Shown here: one piece after another, positions 20,327 to 29,113 of the stretch
How positions within the stretch are numbered: position 1 is the stretch's first letter
How the letters are laid out: every line of letters begins with the position of its first letter
Source: Caulobacteraceae bacterium PMMR1
GTDB lineage: Bacteria > Pseudomonadota > Alphaproteobacteria > Caulobacterales > Caulobacteraceae
Direction of reading: 5' to 3'
NCBI GenBank assembly: GCA_000733915.1
Contig: JPOM01000001.1
Span: forward strand, 682,001 to 746,000
Length of the DNA: 64,000 nt
The notes under the pieces: generated by a model
The model's input: only the letters and a program-made list of their open reading frames with translations
The model's database searches: none
Told to the model about the DNA's origin: nothing
Translations under genes and position numbers: made by a program

Positions 20327-20441
20327 GCGCGGCCCCCAAGCCTACTCAACGCCAAGCTAACGCGGGGCGGTCCGCCTCGCCAGCGGGATTCGTCCACAGA
20401 TGGCTCGCGCCGTCGACGCAGGGCGGCTCGGCGGATCCGAG

Positions 20442-20478
20442 CCCGGGTGACGGGCCCCGGGTGACCGGCCCGGGTGAC
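20442..20478 (+). repeat. Three direct copies of a 10-bp motif upstream of polA
   Basis: The sequence CCCGGGTGAC occurs at 20442-20451, 20456-20465 and 20469-20478, with spacings of 14 and 13 bases, ending 30 bases before the polA ATG. The position suggests an operator or leader element, but no regulator is known to me for it. Confidence 0.7.
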
Positions 20479-20508
20479 GCGCTTGGCGGACGGCCCTATC
20501 CTGCCCCG

Positions 20509-23355
20509 ATGAGCAGCGACGTCGACGTGCTGGACCCGGCCGAGGCCGACCCGAGAAACGCCATCCGGGAGCCGGCGGCCGCCGAGCCGCAGGGGCCGAT
20601 CCGCCTCTATCTGGTGGACGGCTCGGGCTACATCTTCCGCGCCTTCCATGCCCTGCCGCCGCTCACGCGCAAGTCCGACGGCCTGCCGGTCGGCGCGGTC
20701 CAGGGCTTTTGCAACATGCTCTGGAAGCTGCTCTGCGACATGCAGGCGGAGGCCGAGCGCCCGACGCACCTCGCGGTGGTGTTCGACGCCTCGGAGACCA
20801 CGTTCCGCAACACGCTCTACAGCGACTACAAGGCCCACCGTCCGCCCTTGCCCGAGGATCTCGCGCCTCAGTTCCCCCTGGTGCGAGAAGCGACGCGCGC
20901 ATTCGGCGTACCGGCGGTGGAGGTGAACGGCTACGAGGCCGACGACGTCATCGCCACCTACGCCCGCAAGGTCGCCGAGGCCGGGGGCGAGGTCGTCATC
21001 GTCTCGTCCGACAAGGACCTCATGCAGCTCGTCAATGAGCAGGTCTTGATGCTGGACCCGGTCAAGCAGGTGAAGATCGGGCGCGACCAGGTCATCGAGC
21101 GCTTCGGCCTCGGCCCTGAGAAGGTGGTCGAGATCCAGGCGCTGGCGGGCGACAGCGTCGACAATGTGCCGGGCGCGCCGGGCATCGGCGTCAAGACCGC
21201 CGCCCAGCTGCTCGCCGAGTACGGCGACCTCGACACGCTGCTCGCGCGCGCTGGCGAGATCAAGCAGCCCAAGCGGCGCGAGACGCTCGTCAACTTCGCC
21301 GACCAGATCCGCCTGTCGCGCGAGCTCGTGCGCCTGGCGGACGACGCGCCCGTGCCCCTGCCCCTGGACCAGCTCGCGGTGCGCGACCCCGATCCTGCGA
21401 CGCTGGGCGCCTTCCTGGAGGCCATGGAGTTCCGCACCCTGGCGCGGCGGGTGAGCGAGGCCGGGCGGGCGTCCGCGCCCGCGCCGGCTGAGGTCGCCGC
21501 GGCGGTCGCCATCGACCCCGCGCGGCACGTCTGCATCCGCGACCTTGAGACCCTGGACGCCTGGATCGCCCGCGCCATGGACAAGGGGCGCGTCGGCCTG
21601 GGCGTGCAGGTGGACGCAAGCTGCGGCGAGAACGGCGTCTACGGCGTGGCCCTGGCGATCGACCCCGGCGAGGCCGCCTATGCGCCCCTGAGCCACTGCG
21701 CCCGGGGCGGGCTTGAACTCGGCGACGGCGAGGCGTGGCGTCAGCTTGATCCGGCCGAGGCGCTTGCCCGGCTGAGGCCCCTGCTGGAAGCGCCCGGGGT
21801 GCTGAAGATCGGGCACAACATCAAGACCGCGGTCCGCGCCCTGGCCCAGGCCGGCATTGCGGTCGGCCCGGTCGAGGACGTGATGCTGATCAGCTACGTC
21901 CTGGGCGGCGGGGCGCATGGCCACGACCTGGAGGCGCTGGCGCAACGGCGCCTGGGCCACATGCCGATCCCCTGGAAGTCGGTGGTGGGCTCTGGCCAAA
22001 AGCAGGTCGCGTTCGGCGAGGTCGAGCTCGGGCCCGCCGCCGCCTACGCCGCGCAGGAGCCGGATCTGGCGTTGCGCCTGCACGCCCAGCTCCGCCCGGA
22101 GCTGCAGGCCCAGGGCCTGATCACCGTCTATGAGACCCTGGAGCGCGGCATGCCCGCCGTCCTGGCCGAGATGGAGACCCACGGGATTCTCGTGGACCCC
22201 GAGCGCCTGCAACAGCTCGCCCATGAGTTCGGCAGCCGCATGGCGGCGCTCGAGGCCGAGGCGCACCGCCTGGCCGGCCATCCTTTCAACCTCGGCAGTC
22301 CCAAGCAGATCGGCGACGTGCTCTTCGGCGAGCAGGGCCTGCCCGGCGGGCGGCGCACGGCGACGGGCGCATGGTCCACCGACGCCGACACGCTGGAGGC
22401 GCTCGGCGCCTCGGGGCATCCGTTGCCCCTGACCATCCTGGAGCACCGCCAGCTCGCCAAGCTGAAGGGCACCTATGCGGACGCGCTGCTGGTGGCGCGC
22501 TCCCCGCGGGACGGGCGGGTGCGGTGCAATTTCCAGCTCGCCGCCTCCTCGACCGGCCGGCTGTCGGCGACTGACCCGAACCTGCAGAACATCCCGATCC
22601 GCACGGAGGTCGGCCGCCAGCTCCGCACCGTCTTCGTGGCCCCGCCCGGGCACGTCCTGGTCTCCGCCGACTACAGCCAGATCGAGCTCCGCCTGCTCGC
22701 CCACATCGGCGACATCCCGCAGCTTAAGCAGGCCTTCGCGGAGGGAGTCGACATCCACGCGCGCACCGCCTCGGAGATGTTTGGCGTTCCCGTCGAGGGC
22801 ATGCCGTCTGAGGTCCGCTCGCGGGCCAAGGCGATCAACTTCGGCATCGTCTACGGCATCTCCGCCTTCGGGCTGTCCAACCAGCTCGGCATCCCCCAGG
22901 AGGAGGCGGCGGCCTACATCCGAACCTACTTCGAGCGCTTCCCCGGCATCCGCGACTACATGGACCGGGCGAGGGCGGAAGCCCGGGCGAAGGGCTATGT
23001 CACCACCCTCTTCGGGCGGCGGGTGCACATTCCCGACATCGCGGCCAAGTCCGTGGGCCAGCGCCAGGCCGGCGAGCGCCAGGCGATCAACGCCCCGATC
23101 CAGGGCGCCGCCGCCGATGTAATCCGCCGCGCCATGATGCGCATGCCCGCCGCGCTCAAGGCGGAGGGGCTGAAGGCCCGGATGCTGCTGCAGGTGCACG
23201 ATGAGCTGGTGTTCGAGGCGCCGGAGGCGGAGGCCGAAGCCCTCTGCCGGGTCGCCAAGCTAGTGATGGAGCGCGCCGCCGAGCCGGCCGTGTCCCTGAC
23301 CGTGCCGCTGGTCGTCGACGCCCGCGCGGCCCGCAACTGGGACGAGGCGCACTGA
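20509..23355 (+). CDS. polA: DNA polymerase I
   Basis: This 948-residue protein has three domains. The 5' nuclease (about 25-310) shows LVDGSGYIFRAFHALPP, GYEADDVIATYA and VDNVPGAPGIGVKTA. A 3'-5' exonuclease-like domain (about 345-540) follows. The polymerase domain has motif A SADYSQIELRLLAHI, motif B RAKAINFGIVYGISAFG and motif C QVHDELVFE. The proofreading domain looks inactive: the Klenow positions D355, E357, D424 and D501 correspond to Gly365, Gln367, Ala441 and Glu517. It fills gaps and removes Okazaki primers. The ATG at 20509 is chosen because the family start is close to the nuclease motif. The stop overlaps the SDR start by one base. Confidence 0.96.
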   Translation: MSSDVDVLDPAEADPRNAIREPAAAEPQGPIRLYLVDGSGYIFRAFHALPPLTRKSDGLPVGAVQGFCNMLWKLLCDMQAEAERPTHLAVVFDASETTFRNTLYSDYKAHRPPLPEDLAPQFPLVREATRAFGVPAVEVNGYEADDVIATYARKVAEAGGEVVIVSSDKDLMQLVNEQVLMLDPVKQVKIGRDQVIERFGLGPEKVVEIQALAGDSVDNVPGAPGIGVKTAAQLLAEYGDLDTLLARAGEIKQPKRRETLVNFADQIRLSRELVRLADDAPVPLPLDQLAVRDPDPATLGAFLEAMEFRTLARRVSEAGRASAPAPAEVAAAVAIDPARHVCIRDLETLDAWIARAMDKGRVGLGVQVDASCGENGVYGVALAIDPGEAAYAPLSHCARGGLELGDGEAWRQLDPAEALARLRPLLEAPGVLKIGHNIKTAVRALAQAGIAVGPVEDVMLISYVLGGGAHGHDLEALAQRRLGHMPIPWKSVVGSGQKQVAFGEVELGPAAAYAAQEPDLALRLHAQLRPELQAQGLITVYETLERGMPAVLAEMETHGILVDPERLQQLAHEFGSRMAALEAEAHRLAGHPFNLGSPKQIGDVLFGEQGLPGGRRTATGAWSTDADTLEALGASGHPLPLTILEHRQLAKLKGTYADALLVARSPRDGRVRCNFQLAASSTGRLSATDPNLQNIPIRTEVGRQLRTVFVAPPGHVLVSADYSQIELRLLAHIGDIPQLKQAFAEGVDIHARTASEMFGVPVEGMPSEVRSRAKAINFGIVYGISAFGLSNQLGIPQEEAAAYIRTYFERFPGIRDYMDRARAEARAKGYVTTLFGRRVHIPDIAAKSVGQRQAGERQAINAPIQGAAADVIRRAMMRMPAALKAEGLKARMLLQVHDELVFEAPEAEAEALCRVAKLVMERAAEPAVSLTVPLVVDARAARNWDEAH

Positions 23356-24089
23356 TGGGCAGGCTGCAGGGGCGGGTCGCGATCGTCACCGGCGCGGCCT
23401 CCGGCATCGGCGCGGCGAGCGCGCGGCTCTTCGCGGACGAGGGCGCCCAGGTGCTGGCGGTGGACCGCCCGGGCGCGGCCTTCGGCCTCGACCGCCCCGG
23501 GATCGCGACCCTGCCCTGCGACCTCCTCGACGACGACGCGCCCGACCGGGTGGTCGGCGAGACCCTGGCCCGCTTCGGCCGGCTCGACATCCTCTTCAAC
23601 AACGCCGGCGTGTCCGCCGCCGTGCCCGCGGCCGAGACCTCCGACGCCGAGTGGGACCACGTGAACGGCGTGAACCTGCGCGCCGTGTTCCGCCTGACCC
23701 GCCGCGCCATCCCGGCGCCGATCGCATGCGGGCGGGGGCGGATCGTGTCCACCGCGAGCACGGCGGCGACCCACACGGACTACGGCCTTGCGGCCTACAG
23801 CGCATCCAAGGCGGGCGTCGTCGGCCTGACCCGCACCCTGGCGCTGGAGCTCGGCCGGCACGGGGTCACGGCCAACGCCATCCTGCCGGGCGCCATCCTG
23901 ACCGGCATGACGGCCGCGAGCTTCGCGCGGGAGGAGGTGGCGGCGATCTGGGCGAAGAAGGCGGCGCTGAAGCGGCTGGGCGCGCCGCTCGACATCGCCC
24001 GCGCCGCGCTGTTCCTGGCCAGCGACGATGCGGCCTTTGTGACCGGCCAGGCCATCGCAGTGGACGGCGGGCTGACGCTGCGGCTTTAG
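23355..24089 (+). CDS. Short-chain dehydrogenase/reductase (classical SDR)
   Basis: This 244-residue protein has the cofactor-binding motif TGAASGIG (residues 13-20), NNAG (about 86-89), a catalytic Ser in STASTAATH, and YSASK with the catalytic Tyr and Lys. The C-terminal VTGQAIAVDGGLTLRL is typical of FabG-like oxidoreductases. An Asp near the end of the second strand (AVDRPG) suggests preference for NAD(H). The start shares a base with the polA stop, so it is probably co-transcribed with it. The substrate is unknown. Confidence 0.88.
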   Translation: MGRLQGRVAIVTGAASGIGAASARLFADEGAQVLAVDRPGAAFGLDRPGIATLPCDLLDDDAPDRVVGETLARFGRLDILFNNAGVSAAVPAAETSDAEWDHVNGVNLRAVFRLTRRAIPAPIACGRGRIVSTASTAATHTDYGLAAYSASKAGVVGLTRTLALELGRHGVTANAILPGAILTGMTAASFAREEVAAIWAKKAALKRLGAPLDIARAALFLASDDAAFVTGQAIAVDGGLTLRL

Positions 24090-24159
24090 TTCTTAATTTG
24101 TTCTTGCGCCCGGCGGGCGGCCGTGCCAGCTTGATGGCAGGCGGAACGAGGGCGCGCGC

Positions 24160-25713
24160 ATGGTGGGGCGGGTCGTCACGGTCGCGTTCGACGGGGTCGA
24201 CGCGCGCCGGGTGGATGTGGAGGTGCAGCTCGCCTCGGGGACAGTGGCCCTCGTGGTCGTGGGCCTGGGCGACAAGGCCGTCGCCGAAAGCAAGGAGCGC
24301 GTGCGGGCGGCCTTCGCGGGCCTGGGCCTGGCGCTGCCGCCCAAGCGGGTGATCGCGAGCCTGGCGCCGGCCGACCTGCCCAAGGAGGGGAGCCACTACG
24401 ACCTGCCGATCGCGCTTGCCCTGATGGGGGTCATGGGCGTCCTGCCGCCGGATGCGCTCGCGGGCTGGATGGCCTTCGGGGAGCTCGGGCTCGACGGCTC
24501 GATCGCTCCTACGGCCGGGGCGCTGCCCGCTGCGGTCGCGGCGGCCTCCATGGGGCTGGGGCTGATCTGCCCGGAGGCGAGCGGGCCCGAGGCGGCCTGG
24601 GCGGGCGAGGTGAACGTGCTGCCGGCGCGAAGTCTGATCTCGGTGGTCAACCACTTCCGGGGCAGCCAGGTCATGAGCGCGCCCAAGCCCGGTCCGGTGC
24701 TGGACGGCGGGCCGGTCCCCGACCTGCGCGACGTGAAGGGCCAGGAGCAGGCCAAGCGCGCCCTCGAGATCGCCGCGGCCGGCGGTCACAACCTGCTGTT
24801 CCTGGGGCCGCCGGGCTCGGGCAAGTCGATGCTGGCTCAGCGCCTGCCCGGCCTGCTTCCGCCGCTCTCGCCCCGGGAGCTGCTTGAGACTTCCATGATC
24901 CAGTCCGTGGCCGGGCTGATCGCCAAGGGCGCCCTGACCCGGGCGCGGCCGTTCCGGGCCCCGCACCACAGCGCCAGCATGGCTGCGCTCACCGGCGGCG
25001 GGCTGAAGGTGAAGCCCGGCGAGATTTCGCTGGCGCACCACGGGGTGCTGTTCCTGGACGAGCTGCCGGAGTTCAGCCCGCAGGTGCTGGACAGCCTGCG
25101 CCAGCCGCTCGAGACGGGCGAGGTGATCGTCGCGCGCGCCAATGCCCATGTGCGCTATCCGGCGCGCTTTCAGCTCGTGGCGGCGATGAACCCCTGTCGC
25201 TGCGGTTACGGCGGGGCCGGGCGGGGCCACTGCGGCAAGGCGCCCAAGTGCCAGCGCGACTACCAGGGGCGCATCTCGGGGCCCCTGCTCGACCGCATCG
25301 ACCTGCAGGTGGAGGTTCCGCCGGTGACCGCCGCCGACCTCGCCCTGCCGCCCCCGGCGGAGGGGACGGCGGAATCGGCCGCCCGTGTCGCGCAGGCGCG
25401 GACGCTGCAGGCGGAGCGGGCCGAGGCGATCGGCTCGCCGGAGCGGCTGAACGCGCGGCTGGAAGGCCGGGCGCTCGAGGCAGCGGCCATGCCGGACGCG
25501 CCGGGGAAGGCGCTGCTCGCCCGTGCGGCCGAGGCGGCGGGGCTCACCGCCCGGGGCTGGACGCGCACGCTGCGCCTGGCCCGCACCATCGCCGACCTCG
25601 ACGGCTCTGAGATCGTGCGCAGAGTGCATGTGGCCGAGGCCCTGATCTACCGCCGCACGGGCTTCGACCCGGCCGAGCCCGCCCCGCGCGCGCCGGCCTT
25701 CGACCCGGCTTAA
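24160..25713 (+). CDS. YifB/ComM family Mg-chelatase-like AAA+ ATPase
   Basis: This 517-residue protein starts with the Lon-protease-like N-domain (VAFDGVDARRVDVEVQL, VGLGDKAVAESKERV). The AAA+ module has Walker A GPPGSGKSMLAQRLPGLLPP, Walker B VLFLDELPEF and the Mg-chelatase sensor region ARANAHVRYPARFQ. A cysteine cluster (CRCGYGG...CGKAPKCQRDY) and a C-terminal helical domain complete the family layout. ComM homologues are helicases that drive branch migration during natural transformation, so a recombination role is likely. It lies 70 bases after the SDR gene. Length and start match the family. Confidence 0.92.
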   Translation: MVGRVVTVAFDGVDARRVDVEVQLASGTVALVVVGLGDKAVAESKERVRAAFAGLGLALPPKRVIASLAPADLPKEGSHYDLPIALALMGVMGVLPPDALAGWMAFGELGLDGSIAPTAGALPAAVAAASMGLGLICPEASGPEAAWAGEVNVLPARSLISVVNHFRGSQVMSAPKPGPVLDGGPVPDLRDVKGQEQAKRALEIAAAGGHNLLFLGPPGSGKSMLAQRLPGLLPPLSPRELLETSMIQSVAGLIAKGALTRARPFRAPHHSASMAALTGGGLKVKPGEISLAHHGVLFLDELPEFSPQVLDSLRQPLETGEVIVARANAHVRYPARFQLVAAMNPCRCGYGGAGRGHCGKAPKCQRDYQGRISGPLLDRIDLQVEVPPVTAADLALPPPAEGTAESAARVAQARTLQAERAEAIGSPERLNARLEGRALEAAAMPDAPGKALLARAAEAAGLTARGWTRTLRLARTIADLDGSEIVRRVHVAEALIYRRTGFDPAEPAPRAPAFDPA

Positions 25714-25748
25714 CCCAGACTTAGGTGCAGCCGGCCTAGGGTCCTGGA

Positions 25749-26882
25749 ATGACCGCGCCGCCCACCGCCCGCGACCTGAACGCCCGCGAGCGCTGGCTGG
25801 CCACCCTCAGCCACGAGATCCGCACGCCCCTGAACGGGGTGCTGGGCATGGCCGACCTCCTGGCCGCCACGCCGCTGGACGCGACTCAGCGCGCCTATCT
25901 GCAGACTCTGCGCGACTGCGGCGACCACCTGCTGGGCCTGGTGAACGGCGTGCTCGACTGGGCGAAGCTGGAGCAGGGAGACCTCCGCCTCGAACCCGCA
26001 AAGACCGACCTCGAGGGCCTGCTTCAGGGCGTGGCCGAGCTTTTGAGCCCGCGGGCGAATGCGGGCGGGATCGAGCTGGCCTGGGCCGTGGACCCTGATC
26101 TACCCCTGGTGCTGGCCGACGATGGCCGGCTGCGCCAGATCCTGTTCAACCTGGCGGGCAATGCGGTGAAGCTGACCGCCTCGGGAGGCGTGCTGCTGAC
26201 GGCGGAGCGCCGCTTCGAGGGCGCCGGCAGGCTGGGCCTGAGACTTGCGGTGCGCGACACCGGGCCGGGGCTTGATCCGGCCTGCGCCGTGCGCCTCTTC
26301 GAGGAGTTCGAGCAGGCCGAGGCGGGGGTCGCGGCAGGCGGGGCGGGGCTCGGCCTGGCCATCGTCAAGCGCCTGGCGGAGGCCATGGGCGGGAGCGTGG
26401 CGGTGCAGAGCCGGCCGGGGGAGGGGGCGCTGTTCGCCGCCGACCTGGACCTGCCCATTGTTGAGGCGTCCCTGGGGGCTCAGCCGCTCGCCGGCCTCCG
26501 CGTCGGTCTGCAGGGCCTGCCGCCGGTCACCGCGCTCGCCGCCGCCCGCCAGATCGCCGCTTCGGGCGGGGTTCCGGTAATCGGCGACCCGCGCGCCGAC
26601 GTGCGCCTGCTGACGGCGGACGCGCCCTTCGATCGGCCCGGCCCGCCGGCCCTGGTGCTGCTGACGCCCGAGACGCGCCAGCGCTGGGACATGCTGAAGA
26701 CGCAGGGCTATGCCGGCTTCCTGATCCAGCCGCTTCGGCGCGCCTCCCTGACCGACCGCGTGCTGGCGGTTCTCGGCCGCGCGGCCCCGCCGCCGTCTCG
26801 CCGTCCGCCGCGCTCGACGAAAGGCAGGAGGCGCCCGCGTCCTTGGCCGCGCGGGTCTTGCTGGCCGAGGACAATCCGGTGA
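25749..26882 (+). CDS. Hybrid sensor histidine kinase, kinase part (frameshifted from its receiver)
   Basis: The 377-residue frame contains a HisKA dimerisation domain with LSHEIRTPLNG (phosphorylated His22) right at the N-terminus. The HATPase domain follows (N box FNLAGNAVKL, G1 DTGPGLDP, G2 GGAGLGLAIVKRLAE), then a degenerate pseudo-receiver ending LVLAVLGRAA-like at about residue 345. After about base 26790 the frame becomes Arg/Pro-rich nonsense and ends at 26882. The +2 frame continues a perfect receiver domain (next entry). Adding one base near the C-run at 26783-26795 rejoins both parts into one hybrid kinase of about 495 residues. It is cytoplasmic, with no sensor domain or membrane helix. 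Confidence 0.85.
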   Translation: MTAPPTARDLNARERWLATLSHEIRTPLNGVLGMADLLAATPLDATQRAYLQTLRDCGDHLLGLVNGVLDWAKLEQGDLRLEPAKTDLEGLLQGVAELLSPRANAGGIELAWAVDPDLPLVLADDGRLRQILFNLAGNAVKLTASGGVLLTAERRFEGAGRLGLRLAVRDTGPGLDPACAVRLFEEFEQAEAGVAAGGAGLGLAIVKRLAEAMGGSVAVQSRPGEGALFAADLDLPIVEASLGAQPLAGLRVGLQGLPPVTALAAARQIAASGGVPVIGDPRADVRLLTADAPFDRPGPPALVLLTPETRQRWDMLKTQGYAGFLIQPLRRASLTDRVLAVLGRAAPPPSRRPPRSTKGRRRPRPWPRGSCWPRTIR

Positions 26883-27235
26883 ACGCGCTGCTCGCCCAGG
26901 CCCTGCTGGCGCGGGAGGGCTGCGTGGTGGAGCGGGTCGTGAACGGCCGCGAGGCGCTCGAGGCGGCGGCGCGCACGCGCTTCGACCTGATCCTGCTCGA
27001 TGGGCGCATGCCGGAGATGGACGGGCCGGAGACCGCGCGGCGCCTTCGCGCCTCCGGCTGGAGGGGCCCCGTGCTGGCGCTTACCGCCAACGCCTTCGAG
27101 GAGGACCGGCGGGCGTGCCTGGAGGCCGGCATGGACGACTTCCTGGTCAAGCCGCTGGAGCCGCGCGTGCTCCGCGCCGCCTTGGCGCGTTGGCTGCCGG
27201 CCGCCGCCGGCGCGGCGCGCTCGGTCGCGGCCTGA
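26843..27235 (+). CDS. Receiver domain of the frameshifted hybrid histidine kinase
   Basis: This frame encodes a complete CheY-like receiver: acidic pocket LLAEDNPVN, phospho-acceptor Asp in LILLDGRMPEMDG, Thr in LALTANAFEEDRR and Lys in FLVKPLE. The frame is open further 5' than 26843. Back to about 26783 it reads AAVSPSAALDERQEAPAS, which fits as a linker to the kinase. TTG 26843 is therefore probably not a true start. In the intact gene this would be the C-terminal output domain receiving phosphate from His22. It lies 10 bases from the convergent S24-family gene. Confidence 0.8.
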   Translation: MAARVLLAEDNPVNALLAQALLAREGCVVERVVNGREALEAAARTRFDLILLDGRMPEMDGPETARRLRASGWRGPVLALTANAFEEDRRACLEAGMDDFLVKPLEPRVLRAALARWLPAAAGAARSVAA

Positions 27236-27244
27236 CGCCCCGTC

Positions 27245-27877
27245 CTACTGGCTGGCCCAGAGGATTCGCGCCACCCAGGCCACGTCCTTGCGGTCCAGGG
27301 TACGCGGGGGATAGTCGGGGTTCAGCGACCTCAGCTCGAGCCGGCGCGCCGTGACCCGCGCCACCTCCTTGGCCATGACCTCCCCGTCGGCGGTCTTGAC
27401 CACCACCCGGTCGCCCCGGCGCGGCTCGGGCGTCGGCTGCACCAGGATTCGGTCGCCGTCGCGATAGACCGGCGACATAGAGTCGCCGGAGATCTCCAGC
27501 GCATAGACGCCGTCGGCGAGGCCCGGGAACTCCACCTCGTCCCAGCCCTGGCCGACGGGATAGCCGGCGTCGTCGAAGTAGCCGTCAAAGCCCGCCTGGG
27601 CCAAGCCGATCAGGGGCGCGGTGCGGGCCGGCGCGCGGCCCTTTCCCTCGGCGAGCGCGGCGAACTCGGCGAAGCTCACGCCAGTCGCCTGCAGCACCTT
27701 GGCGAGACTCTCGGTCGAGGGCCAGCGGGGACGAGGCGAGGTCTCGTTGGAGGCGCGCTTGGAGCGGTTGAAGCTGGTCGGGTCCAGACCCGCCAGGCGC
27801 GCCAGGCCGGACGGCGTCTCCCCCAGCCGCGCGGCGAGGGCGTCGATCGCCGACCAGACCTGGGCGTGGGTCAGCAC
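27245..27877 (-). CDS. S24-family (LexA/CI-like) HTH transcriptional repressor
   Basis: This 210-residue protein has an N-terminal helix-turn-helix region (about residues 5-75, LARLAGLDPTSFNRSKRA) and a C-terminal peptidase S24 domain. Ser133 lies in ISGDSMSPVYRDGD and Lys170 in EVMAKEV; their 37-residue spacing matches LexA/CI. An Ala95-Gly96 pair (LAQAGFDG) sits where autocleavage is expected, so RecA-stimulated self-cleavage is plausible. Such Caulobacterales proteins resemble phage CI repressors but are often chromosomal and lack a phage. The region upstream of its start contains AATTGCAGGAATT near 27935-27947, a possible operator. It is not LexA itself judging by its HTH. Confidence 0.85.
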   Translation of the reverse strand: MLTHAQVWSAIDALAARLGETPSGLARLAGLDPTSFNRSKRASNETSPRPRWPSTESLAKVLQATGVSFAEFAALAEGKGRAPARTAPLIGLAQAGFDGYFDDAGYPVGQGWDEVEFPGLADGVYALEISGDSMSPVYRDGDRILVQPTPEPRRGDRVVVKTADGEVMAKEVARVTARRLELRSLNPDYPPRTLDRKDVAWVARILWASQ

Positions 27878-28006
27878 CGCCGCGCCTCCGTCCGCCGGGC
27901 CAGCCCCGGCTCTAAGATGGAGGACTACTATCCTAATTGCAGGAATTCAACCCGCTCGCTCTGAGCCCCGTGCGCCCGCCGGCCAGGTCTCGCCTCAACG
28001 CGAAAC

Positions 28007-28027
28007 GCCCGGAGCAGGGCCCCGGGC
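28007..28027 (-). terminator. Candidate terminator of rpmG
   Basis: On the minus strand downstream of rpmG, GCCCGG and CCGGGC form a stem around a nine-base loop, followed by GTTTCGCGTT. The stem is GC-rich but the T-run is short. Confidence 0.45.
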
Positions 28028-28056
28028 GCCGGCGGTCGTCCGCGCGGACCTGGCGC

Positions 28057-28224
28057 CTATTTGATCTTGCCTTCCCGAAACTCCACGTGCTTGCGCACCA
28101 CCGGGTCGTACTTCTTGAGCACCAGCTTCTCGGTCTTGGTGCGGGCGTTCTTCTTGGTCACGTAGAAAAAGCCCGTGTCCGCGGTCGAGTTCAGGCGGAT
28201 CTTGATGCTAGCCGGCTTGGCCAT
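28057..28224 (-). CDS. rpmG: 50S ribosomal protein L33
   Basis: This small gene encodes 55 residues beginning [20 protein letters not shown] and ending [10 protein letters not shown], an almost canonical L33 of the alphaproteobacterial type. It has [14 protein letters not shown] in the middle and lacks zinc-binding cysteines. L33 is a late-assembling protein near the ribosomal E site. The start is ATG 28222-28224 and the stop is TAG at 28057-28059. It is monocistronic between the S24 regulator and the accessory patch, and marks the last core gene before that patch. Confidence 0.95.
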   Translation of the reverse strand: MAKPASIKIRLNSTADTGFFYVTKKNARTKTEKLVLKKYDPVVRKHVEFREGKIK

Positions 28225-28369
28225 GACGCGGTCGTCCCTGCCCGCGCGCGGCGGGGTGAGATTCGGAAGGCGCGGAACCTAGCGGCGCGCGCCTGAATGT
28301 CAATCGCGGTTGATCGACCGGCGGCCGACGGTCGTGTCTCCGGACGTGGTGTAGCTGGGCGTTAGCGAA

Positions 28370-28417
28370 GCCGCTCGCGTAGCGCGCCCCCACAAGGCGC
28401 CGTAGCGAGCGAGCGGC
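28370..28417. repeat. Inverted repeat (9-bp arms) at the edge of the accessory patch
   Basis: GCCGCTCGC at 28370-28378 is matched by GCGAGCGGC at 28409-28417, and the arms enclose further partly paired GTAGCG sequence. It looks like a REP- or MITE-like palindrome in noncoding DNA. No second copy was seen in the window. Confidence 0.5.
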
Positions 28418-28467
28418 GTCGCGGGGTGGTCATCTGCGATCATCGGTTAGGGTCGGATTTGCCGACC

Positions 28468-28735
28468 TCAACCCAAGACCACGAGACCGAAGATGACCGA
28501 GGACATGATCGCCCTTCGCGGGCGCGATGTTGAACAGCCACAGCCCCTCGGCCACGGCGTGCAGGCCCGGGATCGGCAGGGGGAATTGCGCCAGCGTCAA
28601 CGCCAGGATGCCCGTGCCCATGGTGGCGGTGAACCAGTTGGGCATGAACTGTCGCACCACCTCGCGCGGACTGGACAGGCTCGCGAGGGGGCGCAGGCCC
28701 GTGGTGACGGCCAGGACGGCGGCTTGGTCGGTCAT
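28468..28735 (-). pseudogene. Truncated TDT/TehA-SLAC1 family transporter, N-terminal fragment
   Basis: From ATG 28733-28735 the frame reads a cytoplasmic leader and then VRQFMPNWFTATMGTGILAL and HAVAEGLWLFNI. This is the first membrane hairpin of the tellurite-resistance/dicarboxylate (TDT) family, which contains SLAC1-like anion channels. Family proteins have ten helices and about 330 residues. Here homology stops after roughly 60 residues. A short second piece in another frame, ending MSSVIFGLVVLG before TGA 28468-28470, looks like the tail of a membrane protein. The gene is therefore an internally deleted remnant with no expected function. Confidence 0.65.
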
Positions 28736-29113
28736 GGGGTCGGCCTCCTTGGAGCAGGGATTGTGCGCCTTCGCCGCCCGCCCGTCCAACCGGGCCTTGC
28801 GTCCAAACCGTTCGGCCGAGCCGATGAGTCCGGCGCCAGGCGGCGTCGATTGATCATCATGAGCGATCGGACTACGCCCCAGGCATGACGCTGGGGCCGC
28901 CTCACATCACCAGCATCCAGACCGCCATGGCGACCATCAAAATTTCAGTGTCAAGCTTCGACACGAGGACCCACAACTAACGGATCGTCAGCGGAGCGCG
29001 CCGCTTCCCGATACGATCCCCGCCCTCCAGTAGACTTGCGGGCAACGGCGAGTTCTCTACACTGAACGGATCGGGCGCCGTGTTGAACCGGCCTCGCTTG
29101 CGCGGGGGAAGGG
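28736..29113. other. 378-base region without an intact gene
   Basis: No credible gene was found. The region includes an imperfect palindrome GTGTCAAGCTTCGACAC at 28948-28964. A short minus-strand frame reads WVLVSKLDTEILMVAMAVW and looks like the tail of a lost membrane protein. Composition is more AT-rich than the surrounding core genes. Confidence 0.5.

Noticed and set aside
20089-23199. A 1036-residue open frame antisense to polA
   Set aside because: It runs opposite a gene with all polymerase motifs, is Arg/Gly/His-rich and lacks any domain. In very high GC DNA the antisense frame stays open by chance.
27245-27877. A prophage suggested by the CI-like S24 repressor
   Set aside because: No integrase, structural or lysis gene and no att-like repeat is nearby. 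Such repressors are common chromosomal genes.
28493-28888. A 131-residue plus-strand frame
   Set aside because: It is antisense to the TDT transporter remnant, which has recognisable membrane segments. This frame is Gln/Arg/Gly-rich with no domain.
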